From Amycolatopsis antarctica (GTDB taxonomy: Bacteria > Actinomycetota > Actinomycetes > Mycobacteriales > Pseudonocardiaceae): a stretch of 64,000 nt of DNA. The stretch lies in NCBI RefSeq assembly GCF_002262875.1, contig NZ_NKYE01000001.1, forward strand, positions 434,001-498,000, read 5' to 3'. The position numbers and the translations under genes are program-made. Under the pieces are notes generated by a model. That model was not told where the DNA came from. It saw only the letters and a program-made list of their open reading frames with translations, and made no database searches. Of the stretch, positions 48,906 through 59,400 are shown one piece after another. The stretch's first letter is position 1; each line of letters begins with the position of its first letter.

Positions 48906-48961
48906 CGGCACAGCCTACGATGCGCGCCGGGCGTGCGGTGGCGTTCTCGCCGCCCGGTGCT

Positions 48962-49774
48962 CTAGGCCCGCGCCACCAGTTCGCGCAGCAGGGTGCCCAT
49001 CCGCTCGGCCGCGGCGCGACCCGCCTCCAGCACCTCTTCGTGGTTCAGCGGCTCGCCGGTCATCCCGGCCGCCAGGTTGGTGACCAGCGACAGGCCGAAC
49101 ACCTCGACCCCGGCCGCCCGCGCGGCGATGGCCTCCAGCACCGTCGACATGCCGACCAGGTCGGCGCCGATCGTGCGCAGCATCCGGATCTCGGCGGGGG
49201 TCTCGAAGTGCGGGCCCGGCAGCCCGGCGTAGACACCCTCGGCCAGCGAGGGGTCGATCTCCCTGGCCAGCGCCCGCAGCCTGCCGGAGTAGAGGTCGAC
49301 GAGGTCGACGAAGTTAGCCCCGGTGATCGGTGAGGTGGCCGTCATGTTCAGGTGATCGGCGATCAGCACCGGCTGGCCCACCGAGAAGCCCTCGCGCAGG
49401 CCTCCGGCGGCGTTGGTCAGCAGGACCGTGCGCGCGCCCGCGGCAGCCGCGGTGCGCACGTTGTGCACCACCCTGGCGATGCCCTTGCCCTCGTAGAGGT
49501 GGGTGCGGCCGAGCAGCACCAGTGCGTTGCGGTCGCCGACGCGAACCGAACGCGCGGTACCGCCGTGCCCCACCGCGCTCGGCGCCTCGAACCCGGGCAG
49601 TTCCCCCAGCGGGATCTCCGCGCTCGCCTCGCCGATCACGTCCGCGGCGGGCCGCCAGCCGGAGCCCAGCACGACGGCGAGGTCGTGCTTCTGCACGCCG
49701 GTACGCTCGGCGATCACCTCGGCGGCCTGCGCGGCCAGCCGGAATTCCTCGGTTGCCTCGTTCTTCTCGCTCAC
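48962..49774 (-). CDS. deoD: Purine-nucleoside phosphorylase
   Basis: A 270-residue enzyme that splits inosine and guanosine with phosphate to free base and ribose 1-phosphate in salvage. It is of the trimeric (PNP I/MTAP-like) type: [33 protein letters not shown] with the catalytic Asn region, [28 protein letters not shown] and SLVTNLAAG. The GTG at 49774 is used. It is upstream of the phosphomannomutase gene and probably cotranscribed with it, the order seen in Mycobacterium (deoD-pmmB). Two family A 22-bp repeats lie 110-165 bases upstream. Confidence 0.93.
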   Translation of the reverse strand: MSEKNEATEEFRLAAQAAEVIAERTGVQKHDLAVVLGSGWRPAADVIGEASAEIPLGELPGFEAPSAVGHGGTARSVRVGDRNALVLLGRTHLYEGKGIARVVHNVRTAAAAGARTVLLTNAAGGLREGFSVGQPVLIADHLNMTATSPITGANFVDLVDLYSGRLRALAREIDPSLAEGVYAGLPGPHFETPAEIRMLRTIGADLVGMSTVLEAIAARAAGVEVFGLSLVTNLAAGMTGEPLNHEEVLEAGRAAAERMGTLLRELVARA

Positions 49775-49885
49775 GGTCGCACAGCCTACGACGGGCCCTC
49801 CCGGCCCAGCCCGCCCCGACCCGTCACCGGCGTCCACGGCCCCCACCCCACCGAGCGCCCACCGACTCACCCGATCGATACCCAC

Positions 49886-49907
49886 CGCAATTCGTCGACG
49901 TATTGCG
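49886..49907. repeat. 22-bp near-palindrome, family A, copy 6
   Basis: CGCAATT at one end and TATTGCG at the other, with centre CGTCGACG. This copy is the exact reverse complement of copy 7. Confidence 0.8.
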
Positions 49908-49918
49908 GCGACCCGGAC

Positions 49919-49940
49919 CGCAATACGTCGACGAATTGCG
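49919..49940. repeat. 22-bp near-palindrome, family A, copy 7
   Basis: CGCAATA with GAATTGCG at the other end. It is spaced 33 bases from copy 6, the same distance as between copies 4 and 5. Both flanks are GC-rich. Confidence 0.8.
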
Positions 49941-50169
49941 GTCGCCGGGGGTGCGAGTGGGCAGTTGGTGCGGTCCGGGACCACCACCACGAGTCAGCCG
50001 GCAGGGGTGACCACCGCGACCCCGACCACGGAGCGTGGTACCAGGGATGTGCGCTCCCGCGCCGTGGGTGGAACCGCTCGGCGGCCCACGGGTCGTCACC
50101 GGGCGACAAGCGCCCCCGCATCTTCTTCGTTCACCGTCCGGCGAGTGTGTGCCGAACGGTGAACCGGAG

Positions 50170-50631
50170 TCACGCGGCGTGCTCGATTCGGCGTTCCTCG
50201 TCCCCCGGGGTCACCGTCCGGCGGATGGTGCGCAGTAGTAGGTAGGTGAGCAGGCCGAGCGGGGAGAGCAGGATCGTCAGCACCAGGATCGGCGCCATCA
50301 GCAGCGGGTGCGTCCCGGTGCGCCGGGCGTCGAGGTACATCCAGCGGCCGACGAACAGGTCGAACGAGATCAGGTGTGCCCAGATCGCGGCGGCGCCCGC
50401 CGGGGTGCCGAGGAACGTCCGCAGTGTCTCCAGGTCGGGCGCGCTGACGACCTCCCAGAGCGTGCCGAACTCCGGCAGCGCGACGAGCAGGTACACCGCC
50501 AACGGCAGCGTCGCGACCCACGGCGACGCGAGCACCCGCCGGGTCCAGGTCCACCCCGGAGCCAGGATCATCAGTGCCCAGAACGGCACGGCCACGGGGA
50601 ACGTCAGGTCGAACAGGGTCTGGGTGGTCAT
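50170..50631 (-). CDS. ABA4-like (DUF4281) membrane protein
   Basis: A 153-residue membrane protein with four predicted helices: TLFDLTFPVAVPFWALMILAP, ATLPLAVYLLVALP, AAIWAHLISFDLFVGRWMYLDARR and LLMAPILVLTILLSPLGLLTYLLLR. The loop HLISFDLFVGRWMYLDARR is the family signature shared with plant ABA4 proteins and bacterial DUF4281 proteins. Its biochemical role in bacteria is unknown; plant ABA4 is needed for neoxanthin formation. The ATG overlaps the stop of the upstream membrane gene (ATGA), so it is second in a two-gene unit. Confidence 0.8.
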   Translation of the reverse strand: MTTQTLFDLTFPVAVPFWALMILAPGWTWTRRVLASPWVATLPLAVYLLVALPEFGTLWEVVSAPDLETLRTFLGTPAGAAAIWAHLISFDLFVGRWMYLDARRTGTHPLLMAPILVLTILLSPLGLLTYLLLRTIRRTVTPGDEERRIEHAA

Positions 50632-51617
50632 CGCTGGAGTACCTCCGGTTCGGTGTGCGGCGCGGGCCGGTCGGGAACGGGGGCGCGCAACGCCAGGACG
50701 GCGCCACCGGCGACGGCGGCGACCAGCGCGGCGAGTGCGAGCAGGGTGGCGGCGTCCGGGCTGGTCAGCGGCTGGCCGCGCAGGGCCTGCCAGGTGACGA
50801 GTGCGACCAGGCCGGCGTAACCGAGGGCCGCCGTGAGCACCAGGCGGGCGCGGACCGTTCCGGAACGCAACGCGGGCGTCCGGCGGGCCAGGGCGCCGAG
50901 CGCGAGCGCGAACAACGGCAGCAACTGGAGGGCGTGGATGCCGACGAAGTGCGGGATGCGCAGGTCGCCACCGGTGAGGCTCCAGCCGGTGATCGGCATC
51001 CCGGCACCGCCGTCGGGCGCGCCGACGGTGTGCGCGCCGATCGCGTCGCTCGTGCCGGTCCGCTCGCGCTGCCTGGTCTGGTCGGCGGTGGGCGTCACCA
51101 TCAGCACACCGAGGGCGAGGCCGGCCAGCGCGATGAGCGCGCCGAGCCGGATCGCCCAGCGTTCGGCGAGGTCCGCGATCGGTGCCCGGCACACCATCAC
51201 GGTGAGGATCAGCGTGCCGATCCACAGCGCGGCGATCGCGTAGCCCATGATCGTGAAGAGCCGTGCGTCGAACGCGGTCTCGGCGTTGAAGTGGCTGGCC
51301 CGGCCGCGGAACGCCTGTACGGCCATCAGGGCGAACTCGATCGCCAGTGCGGCGACGAGACCGGACGAGACCCAGGAGGCGAACCGTTTTCCCTTGTACA
51401 GCAAGGAGAACATCCACGACCAGGTCACGGAGTACAGGGCCATCGAGACGGCGAACTTGAACGGTTTGAGCCACATCGGCGAGCCGGCCAGCGTGCGGTC
51501 GTCGACCGCGAGACCGACGGCCGTGGCGACGGTGGCCGCCGCCATGACCCAGGCGAAGACCAGCATGGGCCGGTGCCAGCCCGCGGTGCGGGCGGCGGGT
51601 ACGGGTGACGTGCTCAC
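50628..51617 (-). CDS. Polytopic membrane protein, unknown, partner of ABA4-like protein
   Basis: A 329-residue protein with about eight membrane helices. Recognisable polar parts are LKPFKFAVSMALYSVTWSW near the N-terminus and GGDLRIPHFVGIHALQLLPL in the middle; the latter, with two histidines near a membrane segment, may bind metal or haem. A Pro-rich tail ends the chain. The GTG start has GGGGGAAAC upstream. It is divergent from a MerR regulator gene by 93 bases, which probably controls it. I do not recognise the family. The consistent pairing with an ABA4-like protein suggests a membrane enzyme or transport unit. Confidence 0.7.
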   Translation of the reverse strand: MSTSPVPAARTAGWHRPMLVFAWVMAAATVATAVGLAVDDRTLAGSPMWLKPFKFAVSMALYSVTWSWMFSLLYKGKRFASWVSSGLVAALAIEFALMAVQAFRGRASHFNAETAFDARLFTIMGYAIAALWIGTLILTVMVCRAPIADLAERWAIRLGALIALAGLALGVLMVTPTADQTRQRERTGTSDAIGAHTVGAPDGGAGMPITGWSLTGGDLRIPHFVGIHALQLLPLFALALGALARRTPALRSGTVRARLVLTAALGYAGLVALVTWQALRGQPLTSPDAATLLALAALVAAVAGGAVLALRAPVPDRPAPHTEPEVLQR

Positions 51618-51644
51618 GTTTCCCCCAGGCAGATAGCGGATAGC

Positions 51645-51700
51645 GTCAGTATCTACTTTGGGAAGTTATACTATCCACACTGAGAAGTTCACAGGAAGGG
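51645..51700. promoter_or_regulatory. Divergent MerR/membrane-protein promoter region
   Basis: Between the two divergent starts the DNA is A+T-rich. There is a spaced inverted repeat AGTAT (51648-51652)/ATACT (51668-51672), a plus-strand -10-like TATACT (51667-51672), and a direct repeat GAAGTT at 51662-51667 and 51684-51689. These are candidate regulator sites; exact promoter elements are not certain. Confidence 0.4.
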
Positions 51701-51710
51701 CCGAGCACTC

Positions 51711-52337
51711 ATGCGGATGGCCGAACTGAGCCGCGAATCCGGCGTGCCGGTGCCGACGATCAAGTACTACCTGCGGGAGGGACTACTTCCCGCGGGGGAG
51801 CGGACAGGCCGCAACCAGGCGCGTTACGACGAGGCCCACGTCCGCAGGCTCAAGCTCGTCCGCGCCCTCGTCGACATCGGCGGCATGACGATCGCGGGGG
51901 TGCGCGAGGTGCTCGATGCCATCGACGAACCGGAGCCCTCACTGCACCACGTGCTCGGCGTCGCCCAGCACGGACTTCCGGTCCTGGCCGCGGATCCCGA
52001 CCCGGCCGGACGCGACTGGGCGATCGCCCGCGTCGAGGAGGTCGCCGCCGAGCACGGCTGGGAACTCAAGGAGGACGACCCCGTGGTGGCCGCGCTGGTC
52101 GGCGTGCTCTGCGTGCTCCGCGATCTCGGCAACACCGTGCTCGCCGACCGCCTGCCCGACTACGCCGACGCCGCCGAACGCCTCGCCGAGGCCGATCTGG
52201 GCATCCTCGACGGGCTGACCGCGACCGAGTCGATCGTCGAGGCCGCCGTGGTGGGCACCATGCTCGGCGACGCGATGCTGGCCGCCCTGCGCCGGATCGC
52301 CCACCAGCAGGCCTCCGCCCGGCGGTTCGAGACCTGA
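51711..52337 (+). CDS. MerR-family regulator (long C-terminal domain)
   Basis: A 208-residue regulator with an N-terminal MerR winged helix: MAELSRESGVPVPTIKYYLREGLL and RNQARYDEAHVRRLKLVRAL. In place of Tyr-Tyr-Glu the family's TLRYYE box reads TIKYYLRE, as in the regulators that control drug or stress genes in Streptomyces. The helical C-terminal domain (about 80-205) is longer than in metal sensors and probably binds a ligand. The ATG at 51711 has AGGAAGGG some 11-17 bases upstream. It faces away from a two-gene membrane operon that it probably regulates. Confidence 0.85.
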   Translation: MRMAELSRESGVPVPTIKYYLREGLLPAGERTGRNQARYDEAHVRRLKLVRALVDIGGMTIAGVREVLDAIDEPEPSLHHVLGVAQHGLPVLAADPDPAGRDWAIARVEEVAAEHGWELKEDDPVVAALVGVLCVLRDLGNTVLADRLPDYADAAERLAEADLGILDGLTATESIVEAAVVGTMLGDAMLAALRRIAHQQASARRFET

Positions 52338-52342
52338 CCCCC

Positions 52343-52375
52343 GGGGCCGCGAACCGGCCGGAGCCGGTCGGCCCC
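52343..52375. terminator. Imperfect hairpin terminator between convergent genes
   Basis: Outer stem GGGGCCG/CGGCCCC and inner stem CCGGC/GCCGG with small internal loops. It lies just after the MerR stop and before the kinase stop at 52409. A CCGGTCTG-like short repeat (about 52385-52425) follows. Confidence 0.55.
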
Positions 52376-52408
52376 TTCGGCTCGTCAGCCGGTCTGCCGG
52401 TCTGCCGG

Positions 52409-54148
52409 TCAGCCGGTCTGCCGGAACGTCGGGATGATCCGCTCGTAGAGGTCCACCCTGGCCTTGACCTGCTGCTCGGTCGGCACGGTGATGCTGGCGA
52501 CCCAGAGCGAGTCCTCGGCGCGGAAGGCGCGGGCGAACGTCGTCCGGTTCAGCGAGCGGGTGTCCGGCCGTGACTCCTGCCGGTCCTCGCTGATCCGCTC
52601 CACCGTGTTGTACGTCAGTTCCACCGCATCGGTGCCGTCGGCCGGCGGATCCGACTCCACCGGGACGAAATCGTCGGGCCGCCAGCGCTTCTCCAGTTCC
52701 GCGGCGTAGTCCCCCGTCTCGAAGGCGCTGTAGTAGTCCGCGAACCGCTCCACGCCCAGCACCTGCGTGCCGTCCGGCGAGACGAACTGGACCAGCGTGC
52801 TCGACGGCAGCCCGTCCTTCGGCCGCTGCGTGACGAAACGGGCCCAGTCCTCCGGCACCTCCGCCGAGAACGCGCCACCCTTGGCGCCGTTGAGGTTCGT
52901 CGCATCGCCCGTCCGCGTCACGAAGGGTTGTTCCTGCGGCGAGCGCACCGGGGTGAACGGCGTCTCCGGCACGGCGGCCGGTGGGGAGACGTCCGCGCCG
53001 CCGATCGCCCGGGTCAGCGCGAACCCGCCGACGCCCGCGCCCGCGAACAGCAGCACCGCCGCGAGCACCAGTGCCGTGGCCGCCGCGGCACCACGCCCGG
53101 CGGGAACCGGGGCGGCCGCGGTGTCCCGCGCCGACGGTGCCCGCGCCGGGCCGGTGGCGAAGGGCAACGGTCCCGGGTCACCCGCCAGTTCGGCGCTGCG
53201 CTCCGATCTCGCCTCCGCCGGGACCACCGGCTCGATCGTCTGCGTGTCGGTGACGTCCAGCCTGCCTGCGGCGTCCGGGGTGCCCGAGGCGAACAGCGCG
53301 GCGTCGAACAGCCTCTCCCTCGGCACGGTCAGCAGCGGGTGCAGGGTCGCCCGCACCTGGCTCAGCGAGGCCCGTTCGGCGGGGTCCTTGCGCATCAGGT
53401 CCGCGATCAGGTCGCCCAGCGGGCCCGGCGCGGCCCTCGGCACCGCACCGTTGACCACGTGGCCGACCGTCTCCAGCGGATCTCCGTCGGCGTCGTAGGG
53501 CGGGTGGCCCTCGATCGCGGCGAACAGCGTCGCGCCGAGTCCCCACAGGTCCGCGGCCGGGGTGACCGCGCCGCCGGTGGCCACCTCGGGCGCGATGTAC
53601 GCCGGGGAGCCGAGCATCATCCCGGTCCCGGTCATGGTGACCTCGGACACGTTCCGCGCGATGCCGAAGTCGGTCAGCTTGATCCGGCCGTCGCTCGCCA
53701 CGAGCACGTTGCCCGGCTTGACGTCGCGGTGCGTGATGCCGGCGGCGTGCGCGGCCTCCAGCGCGGCGGCGACCGCGTCCGCGACGGCGGCGGCCTGCGC
53801 GTCGTCCAGGTTGCCCATCTGGCCGAGCAGCGCCCCGAGACTGCGTGAGGGCAGCAGTTCCATCACCACGAAGGGCTCGCCGTGCTCCCTGGCGACATCG
53901 TGCAGGGTGATCACGTTCGGGTGAGACAGTACGGCGATCGCGCGCGCCTCGCGCAGCGTCCGCTCGCGGACCTCGTCGGCCTGCGCCGCCGGGACCCCGG
54001 ACGGCAGCCGGACCTCCTTCACCGCGACCGGGCGGTGCAGGAACTCGTCGTAGGCGGACCAGACGGTGCCCATCGAGCCCGAGCCGATCACCGATCGCAG
54101 GCGGTAACGGCCGGCGACGACGCGGGGCTCCTGACTGGCGCTGGACAC
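52409..54148 (-). CDS. Membrane-anchored serine/threonine protein kinase (Pkn-type)
   Basis: A protein of about 579 residues. The cytosolic kinase domain (about 10-265) has the Gly loop VIGSGSMGTVW, the ATP Lys in VAVKEV, the catalytic loop THRDVKPGNVL, DFGIA, and the substrate-binding GSPAYIAPE. A linker rich in Pro/Ala precedes one membrane segment (AAAATALVLAAVLLFAGAGVGG, about 365-390). An extracellular part of about 190 residues follows, without PASTA repeats; it has a beta-rich fold (VPEDWARFVTQRP, TYNTVERISEDRQ) similar to the C-terminal domains of some actinobacterial kinases. It probably senses an extracellular signal. The start is one of two adjacent GTG codons (54151 or 54148). It is convergent with a MerR gene and divergent from mutA. 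Confidence 0.9.
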   Translation of the reverse strand: MSSASQEPRVVAGRYRLRSVIGSGSMGTVWSAYDEFLHRPVAVKEVRLPSGVPAAQADEVRERTLREARAIAVLSHPNVITLHDVAREHGEPFVVMELLPSRSLGALLGQMGNLDDAQAAAVADAVAAALEAAHAAGITHRDVKPGNVLVASDGRIKLTDFGIARNVSEVTMTGTGMMLGSPAYIAPEVATGGAVTPAADLWGLGATLFAAIEGHPPYDADGDPLETVGHVVNGAVPRAAPGPLGDLIADLMRKDPAERASLSQVRATLHPLLTVPRERLFDAALFASGTPDAAGRLDVTDTQTIEPVVPAEARSERSAELAGDPGPLPFATGPARAPSARDTAAAPVPAGRGAAAATALVLAAVLLFAGAGVGGFALTRAIGGADVSPPAAVPETPFTPVRSPQEQPFVTRTGDATNLNGAKGGAFSAEVPEDWARFVTQRPKDGLPSSTLVQFVSPDGTQVLGVERFADYYSAFETGDYAAELEKRWRPDDFVPVESDPPADGTDAVELTYNTVERISEDRQESRPDTRSLNRTTFARAFRAEDSLWVASITVPTEQQVKARVDLYERIIPTFRQTG

Positions 54149-54262
54149 CACACCATTGTGTCGGACGCCCTCCGGAGTCACACGGCCACGCGCCTTGTTA
54201 ACCGCGATTAGCCTCACAGCGCTCGGGCGATCCGGGCATTCGTGGCCCTACCATGACCGGTT

Positions 54263-56146
54263 ATGACCAAGGGTGCGCAGACAGAGTCGTCCGTGCCGGC
54301 GGAGTCGGTCGCCGGACTGGAACCGGACGAACTCGATCTCGCCGCCGATTTCGGCACCCCGGCGCACGCGGACTGGCAGGAGCTCGTGGCGGGCGTACTG
54401 CGCAAGAGCGGTGCTCTGCCGGAGGACTTCGAGGGCGACCCGGCGAGCCTGCTCGGCACCCGTACCTACGACGGCATCGACGTGCGTCCCCTCTACACCG
54501 CCGAGGACAGCGCCCCGGAGATCGGTTTCCCCGGCAGGCCGCCGTTCGTCCGCGGCAGCGACCCCGAGGGCGGGGTCGCCGCGGGTTGGCAGCTCCGGCA
54601 GTTCCACGCCGACCCGGACCCGGCCGTCACCAACAAGGCCGTGCTCGCCGATCTGGAATGCGGCGCGGGTTCGCTCTGGCTGCGGGCCGGGGACGGCGGT
54701 GTTCCGGTGGACCGGATCGCCGACGCGCTGGCCGGGGTCTACCCCGAACTCGCCCCTGTCGTGCTCGACGCGGGTGAGGGCTACGAGGCCGCCACCGCCG
54801 CCCTGCTGGAAGTCTTCGCCGAACGCGACATCGGCGACGCCTTCGTGGTCGGCAACGCCGGCGCCGACCCGATCGGCCAGCACGCGCGCACCGGCCGGGC
54901 GCGCGACGTGGCCGCCGCCGCCGGATTCGCCGCCAGGCTCGCCGGGAAACACCCAGCCCTGCACACCTTCGTCGCCGACGGCCTGCCCTACCACGGCGCG
55001 GGCGGTTCGGACGCCCAGGAACTCGGTGCCGCCATCGCCACCGGCGTGGCGTACCTGCGCGCGCTCACCGACGCGGGCCTCGACGTGGACACCGCCGCCG
55101 CGCGGATCGAGTTCCGGCTCGCCGCCACCGCCGACCAGTTCCTCACCCTGGCCAAGTTCCGTGCCGCACGGCGGTTGTGGGCCCGGGTCGCCGAGGTCGC
55201 CGGAGCACGCCCGCACGGGATGCGCCAGCACGCCGTCACCTCGCCCGCCATGCTGACGGTGCGCGATCCGTGGGTGAACATGCTGCGCTGCACCCTCGCC
55301 TGTTTCGGCGCCGCCACCGGTGGGGCGAACGCGATCACCGTGCTGCCGTTCGACCACCGTGCCGGGCTGCCGGACGACTTCTCCCGGCGGATCGCCCGCA
55401 ACACCTCCTCGATCCTGCTGGAGGAGACCAAGCTGGCCGGAGTGATCGACCCGGCGGGCGGCTCCTGGTACGTCGAGAACCTGACCGACGAACTGGCCAG
55501 GGCCGCCTGGCGGGAGTTCACCGAACTCGAACGCGAAGGCGGGATCGAGGCCGCGCTGGAGTCCGGTTCGTTCGCCGGCAGGCTCGCCGAGACCTGGGCC
55601 GCGCGTTCGCGCAACCTCGCCACCCGTGCCGATCCGCTCACCGGCGTCAGCGAATTTCCCAACCTGGAGGAGAAACCGCTGACCCGTCGCGGCACACCGT
55701 CCGAATCCGAGGGTGAGGGCGGTCTGCCGAGAGTGCACTACGCACAGGCGTACGAACGGCTGCGCGACCGGGCCGAGGCGCACGGGCAGCGGCCCCGGGT
55801 CTTCCTGGCCACCCTCGGCCCCGTCGCCGCGCACACCGCCACGGCGATGTTCGCCGCGAACCTGTTCGCGGCGGGCGGCATCGAGGCGGTCAACCCGGGC
55901 GCCACCGACGACCTCGTCGCCGCCTTCACCGACAGTGGGGCGAGCGTCGCCTGCCTGTGCGGCAACGACTCCGCCTACGCCGAGCAGGCCGCCGAGGTGG
56001 CGAAGGCGCTCACCGGCGCCGGGGCGAAAGCGGTGCTGCTGGCCGGGAAACCGGGCGAGCACCCCGGCGTCGCCGGGTACCTGCACACCGGTTGCGACGC
56101 GGTCGCCGTGCTGGAGTCCACATTGGAAACGCTGGGAGTGCAGTGA
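54263..56146 (+). CDS. mutA: Methylmalonyl-CoA mutase, small (beta) subunit
   Basis: A 627-residue homologue of the catalytic subunit that cannot bind B12: the C-terminal domain lacks the DxHxxG motif. It pairs with MutB in the heterodimeric mutase that interconverts succinyl-CoA and methylmalonyl-CoA. Features are [71 protein letters not shown], and the C-terminal [26 protein letters not shown]. It begins with ATG 54263 and overlaps the mutB start by one base (TGATG). It supplies methylmalonyl-CoA for odd-chain catabolism and polyketide synthesis. The gene is separated from the kinase by a short divergent region. Confidence 0.95.
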   Translation: MTKGAQTESSVPAESVAGLEPDELDLAADFGTPAHADWQELVAGVLRKSGALPEDFEGDPASLLGTRTYDGIDVRPLYTAEDSAPEIGFPGRPPFVRGSDPEGGVAAGWQLRQFHADPDPAVTNKAVLADLECGAGSLWLRAGDGGVPVDRIADALAGVYPELAPVVLDAGEGYEAATAALLEVFAERDIGDAFVVGNAGADPIGQHARTGRARDVAAAAGFAARLAGKHPALHTFVADGLPYHGAGGSDAQELGAAIATGVAYLRALTDAGLDVDTAAARIEFRLAATADQFLTLAKFRAARRLWARVAEVAGARPHGMRQHAVTSPAMLTVRDPWVNMLRCTLACFGAATGGANAITVLPFDHRAGLPDDFSRRIARNTSSILLEETKLAGVIDPAGGSWYVENLTDELARAAWREFTELEREGGIEAALESGSFAGRLAETWAARSRNLATRADPLTGVSEFPNLEEKPLTRRGTPSESEGEGGLPRVHYAQAYERLRDRAEAHGQRPRVFLATLGPVAAHTATAMFAANLFAAGGIEAVNPGATDDLVAAFTDSGASVACLCGNDSAYAEQAAEVAKALTGAGAKAVLLAGKPGEHPGVAGYLHTGCDAVAVLESTLETLGVQ

Positions 56147-58314
56147 TGGCCATCCCGAACTTCGCCGACGTCGAACTCGGCGGGACGACCGGCACCGGCC
56201 AGGCCGACTGGGCCCAGGCGCTGCAGGAGAGCACCGGCAAAGGACCGGACGCGCTCACCTGGGAGACGCCGGAGGGCATCGACATCAAGCCGGTGTACAC
56301 CGCGGCCGACCTGTCCGAAGTGGACTTTCTCGATACCTACCCGGGCATCGCGCCCTATCTGCGCGGCCCGTATCCGACGATGTACGTGAACCAGCCGTGG
56401 ACCGTCCGCCAGTACGCGGGATTCTCCACCGCAGAGGCCTCGAACGCCTTCTACCGCCGGAACCTCGCCGCCGGGCAGAAGGGTCTGTCGGTGGCGTTCG
56501 ATCTGGCCACCCACCGCGGTTACGACTCCGACCACCCGCGCGTGGCCGGAGACGTCGGCATGGCGGGTGTGGCCATCGACTCCATCTACGACATGCGCCA
56601 GCTCTTCGACGGCATCCCGCTGGACAGGATGAGCGTGTCGATGACGATGAACGGCGCCGTGCTGCCGGTGATGGCGCTCTACATCGTCGCCGCCGAGGAA
56701 CAGGGCGTCGCGCACGAGAAACTGGCCGGGACCATCCAGAACGACATCCTCAAGGAGTTCATGGTCCGCAACACCTACATCTATCCGCCGCAGCCGTCGA
56801 TGCGGATCATCTCCGACATCTTCTCCTTCACCTCACGGGAGATGCCGCGGTTCAACTCCATCTCCATTTCCGGCTACCACATGCAGGAGGCCGGGGCGAC
56901 CGCCGACCTGGAGCTGGCCTACACGCTCGCCGACGGCGTCGAGTACATCCGGGCGGGCATGGACGGCGGCCTGGACATCGACACGTTCGCGCCCCGGCTG
57001 TCGTTCTTCTGGGCGATCGGGATGAACTTCTTCATGGAGGTCGCGAAGATGCGTGCGGCCCGGCTGCTGTGGGCGAAGCTGGTGCGGCGGTTCGAGCCGA
57101 CGTCGGCGAAGTCGCTGTCGCTGCGTACGCACTGCCAGACCTCCGGCTGGTCGCTGACCGCGCAGGACGTCTACAACAACGTGGCCCGCACCTGCGTCGA
57201 GGCGATGGCGGCGACCCAGGGACACACCCAGTCGCTGCACACCAACGCACTCGACGAGGCGCTCGCGTTGCCGACCGACTTCTCCGCCCGCATCGCCCGC
57301 AACACGCAGTTGTTGCTGCAGCAGGAATCCGGCACCACGCGGGTCATCGACCCGTGGGGCGGCAGCGCGTTCGTCGAGAAGCTCACCTACGACCTGGCGC
57401 GCAAGGCGTGGGCGCACATCCGTGAGGTCGAGTCCGCGGGCGGCATGGCGAAGGCCATCGACGCGGGCATCCCCAAGCTGCGCATCGAGGAGGCCGCCGC
57501 CCGTACCCAGGCGCGGATCGACTCGGGCAGGCAGCCCGTCATCGGCATCAACAAGTACCAGCTCACCTCGGACGAGCAGATCGACGTGCTCAAGGTCGAC
57601 AACGCCGACGTGCGCAACCAGCAGCTCGAGAAGCTGCGGCGGCTGCGCGAGGAACGGGACGAGGAGGGCACCCAGGACGCCCTGCGCAGGCTCACCGCCG
57701 GGGCCGAGGCGGACGGCAACCTGCTGGAGCTGGCCGTGGACGCCGCGCGCGCCAAGGCCACCGTCGGCGAGATCTCCGACGCGCTGGAGCGCATCTGGGG
57801 CCGTCACTCCGGGCAGATTCGTACCATCTCCGGTGTGTACCGCGAAGAGGTCGGCAAGTCGGCGAACGTGGAACAGGCACGCTCGGAGGTGGAGACCTTC
57901 GCCGAGGCGGAGGGCCGCCGGCCGCGCATCCTGGTGGCCAAGATGGGCCAGGACGGCCACGACCGCGGCCAGAAGGTGATCGCGACGGCGTTCGCCGACA
58001 TCGGTTTCGACGTCGACGTCGGCCCGCTGTTCTCCACCCCGGCCGAGGTCGCCCGCCAGGCCGTCGAGGCGGACGTGCACATCATCGGCGTCTCCTCGCT
58101 CGCCGCCGGGCACCTCTCGCTCATCCCCGCCCTGCGCGACGAACTCGCCGAACTGGACCGTTCGGACATCATGGTGGTCGCCGGGGGAGTGATCCCGCCG
58201 CAGGACTACGAGGAGCTGCGCAAGGCCGGTGCCGCCGCCATCTTCGGCCCCGGCACGGTGATCGCCGACGCGGCGATCGACCTGCTCGGCCAGCTCAACG
58301 CCCAGCACGGCTGA
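56146..58314 (+). CDS. mutB: Methylmalonyl-CoA mutase, large (alpha) catalytic subunit
   Basis: A 722-residue catalytic subunit. The substrate-binding TIM-barrel (about 50-430) has [45 protein letters not shown] and [17 protein letters not shown] residues ([13 protein letters not shown] here). The C-terminal B12 domain has [14 protein letters not shown], with His605 as lower axial cobalt ligand, then [16 protein letters not shown] and [12 protein letters not shown]. Length is normal. Coupled to mutA by a one-base overlap and followed 7 bp later by the chaperone gene meaB, so the whole set is one unit. Confidence 0.97.
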   Translation: MAIPNFADVELGGTTGTGQADWAQALQESTGKGPDALTWETPEGIDIKPVYTAADLSEVDFLDTYPGIAPYLRGPYPTMYVNQPWTVRQYAGFSTAEASNAFYRRNLAAGQKGLSVAFDLATHRGYDSDHPRVAGDVGMAGVAIDSIYDMRQLFDGIPLDRMSVSMTMNGAVLPVMALYIVAAEEQGVAHEKLAGTIQNDILKEFMVRNTYIYPPQPSMRIISDIFSFTSREMPRFNSISISGYHMQEAGATADLELAYTLADGVEYIRAGMDGGLDIDTFAPRLSFFWAIGMNFFMEVAKMRAARLLWAKLVRRFEPTSAKSLSLRTHCQTSGWSLTAQDVYNNVARTCVEAMAATQGHTQSLHTNALDEALALPTDFSARIARNTQLLLQQESGTTRVIDPWGGSAFVEKLTYDLARKAWAHIREVESAGGMAKAIDAGIPKLRIEEAAARTQARIDSGRQPVIGINKYQLTSDEQIDVLKVDNADVRNQQLEKLRRLREERDEEGTQDALRRLTAGAEADGNLLELAVDAARAKATVGEISDALERIWGRHSGQIRTISGVYREEVGKSANVEQARSEVETFAEAEGRRPRILVAKMGQDGHDRGQKVIATAFADIGFDVDVGPLFSTPAEVARQAVEADVHIIGVSSLAAGHLSLIPALRDELAELDRSDIMVVAGGVIPPQDYEELRKAGAAAIFGPGTVIADAAIDLLGQLNAQHG

Positions 58315-58321
58315 GGCGCGC

Positions 58322-59308
58322 GTGGTCCGCACATTCGACGTGCCCGCGCTGGCGGCGGGTGTCCTCGCCGGCGACCGGGGCACGCTGTCGCGCTCCATCA
58401 CCCTCGTCGAATCGGCACGCCCCGAGCATCGGGAACAGGCGCAGGAACTGCTCGTCGAACTGCTGCCGCACGCCGGCGGGGCCCAGCGCGTCGGCATCAC
58501 CGGCGTGCCGGGGGTGGGCAAGTCCACGTTCATCGACCAGCTCGGCACCGACCTCACCGGCGCCGGGCACCGGGTCGCCGTGCTGGCCGTGGACCCCTCG
58601 TCGACCCGCACCGGCGGCAGCATCCTCGGTGACAAGACCCGGATGGCACGCCTGGCCGTCGATCCCTCGGCGTTCATCCGGCCCTCGCCGACCTCCGGCA
58701 CGCTCGGCGGCGTCGCCCGCGCCACCCGCGAGACGATCGTGCTGATGGAGGCGGCCGGATACGACGTCGTCCTGGTGGAGACCGTCGGTGTCGGGCAGTC
58801 CGAGGTGACCGTGGCGAACATGGTCGACTGCTTCGTGTTCCTGACCCTGGCCCGCACCGGCGACCAGTTGCAGGGCATCAAGAAGGGCGTGCTGGAACTC
58901 GCCGACGTGATCGCGGTGAACAAGGCCGACGGCGAGCACGAGCGGGAGGCCAAGCGTGCCGGGCGGGAGCTGGCCGGGGCACTGCGGATGATCTACGGGC
59001 CGGACGCCGACTGGACCCCGCCGGTGCTGACGTGCAGCGCGCTGCACGATCTCGGCCTGGACACCGTCTGGTCGAAGATCGGCGAGCACCGGGCCACCCT
59101 GGAGAGATCCGGTGACCTGGAAGGGAAACGTCGTACCCAGCAGGTCGACTGGACCTGGGCGATGGTGCGCGAGCAGTTGCTCGGCAGCCTGTCCGCGCAC
59201 CCGGGCGTGCGCGAGGTCGTGCCGGAGGTGGAACGGGCCGTTCGGGAGGGTGAGATCCCGGCGACGCTGGCCGCCGAGCGGATCCTCGGCGCGTTCGGGC
59301 GCGAGTGA
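58322..59308 (+). CDS. meaB: MeaB/ArgK GTPase chaperone of methylmalonyl-CoA mutase
   Basis: A G3E-family GTPase of 328 residues that protects and loads the B12 cofactor of the mutase. Walker A is GVPGVGKST (61-69), followed by [21 protein letters not shown], the switch [10 protein letters not shown], and the guanine-specificity motif VNKADGE. The C-terminal helix ([22 protein letters not shown]) is for dimerisation. It starts with GTG 58322, 7 bases after the mutB stop. Presence next to mutAB is the usual arrangement in actinobacteria. Confidence 0.95.
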   Translation: MVRTFDVPALAAGVLAGDRGTLSRSITLVESARPEHREQAQELLVELLPHAGGAQRVGITGVPGVGKSTFIDQLGTDLTGAGHRVAVLAVDPSSTRTGGSILGDKTRMARLAVDPSAFIRPSPTSGTLGGVARATRETIVLMEAAGYDVVLVETVGVGQSEVTVANMVDCFVFLTLARTGDQLQGIKKGVLELADVIAVNKADGEHEREAKRAGRELAGALRMIYGPDADWTPPVLTCSALHDLGLDTVWSKIGEHRATLERSGDLEGKRRTQQVDWTWAMVREQLLGSLSAHPGVREVVPEVERAVREGEIPATLAAERILGAFGRE

Positions 59309-59400
59309 CGGGCGGGGTCCCGCCGCGCGGGCGAAGGGGTGGACTGGTGACGCGGACGTCGCGGGCAGGCACACTGGGTGCCGCCGAAAGGAGACAGTGC

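Larger units (their letters stand above)
49775..50169. other. Gene-free gap upstream of purine nucleoside phosphorylase
   Basis: These 395 bases contain two family A repeats and otherwise no supported gene. The rest is GC-rich. Reading frames on either strand are short, rich in Arg/Pro and lack ribosome sites. The promoter of the phosphorylase operon should lie here. Confidence 0.45.

Noticed and set aside
46485..48965. 826-residue open frame on the plus strand across phosphomannomutase
   Set aside because: Arg/Pro/Gly-rich shadow with no domain; the opposite strand has all phosphohexomutase motifs.
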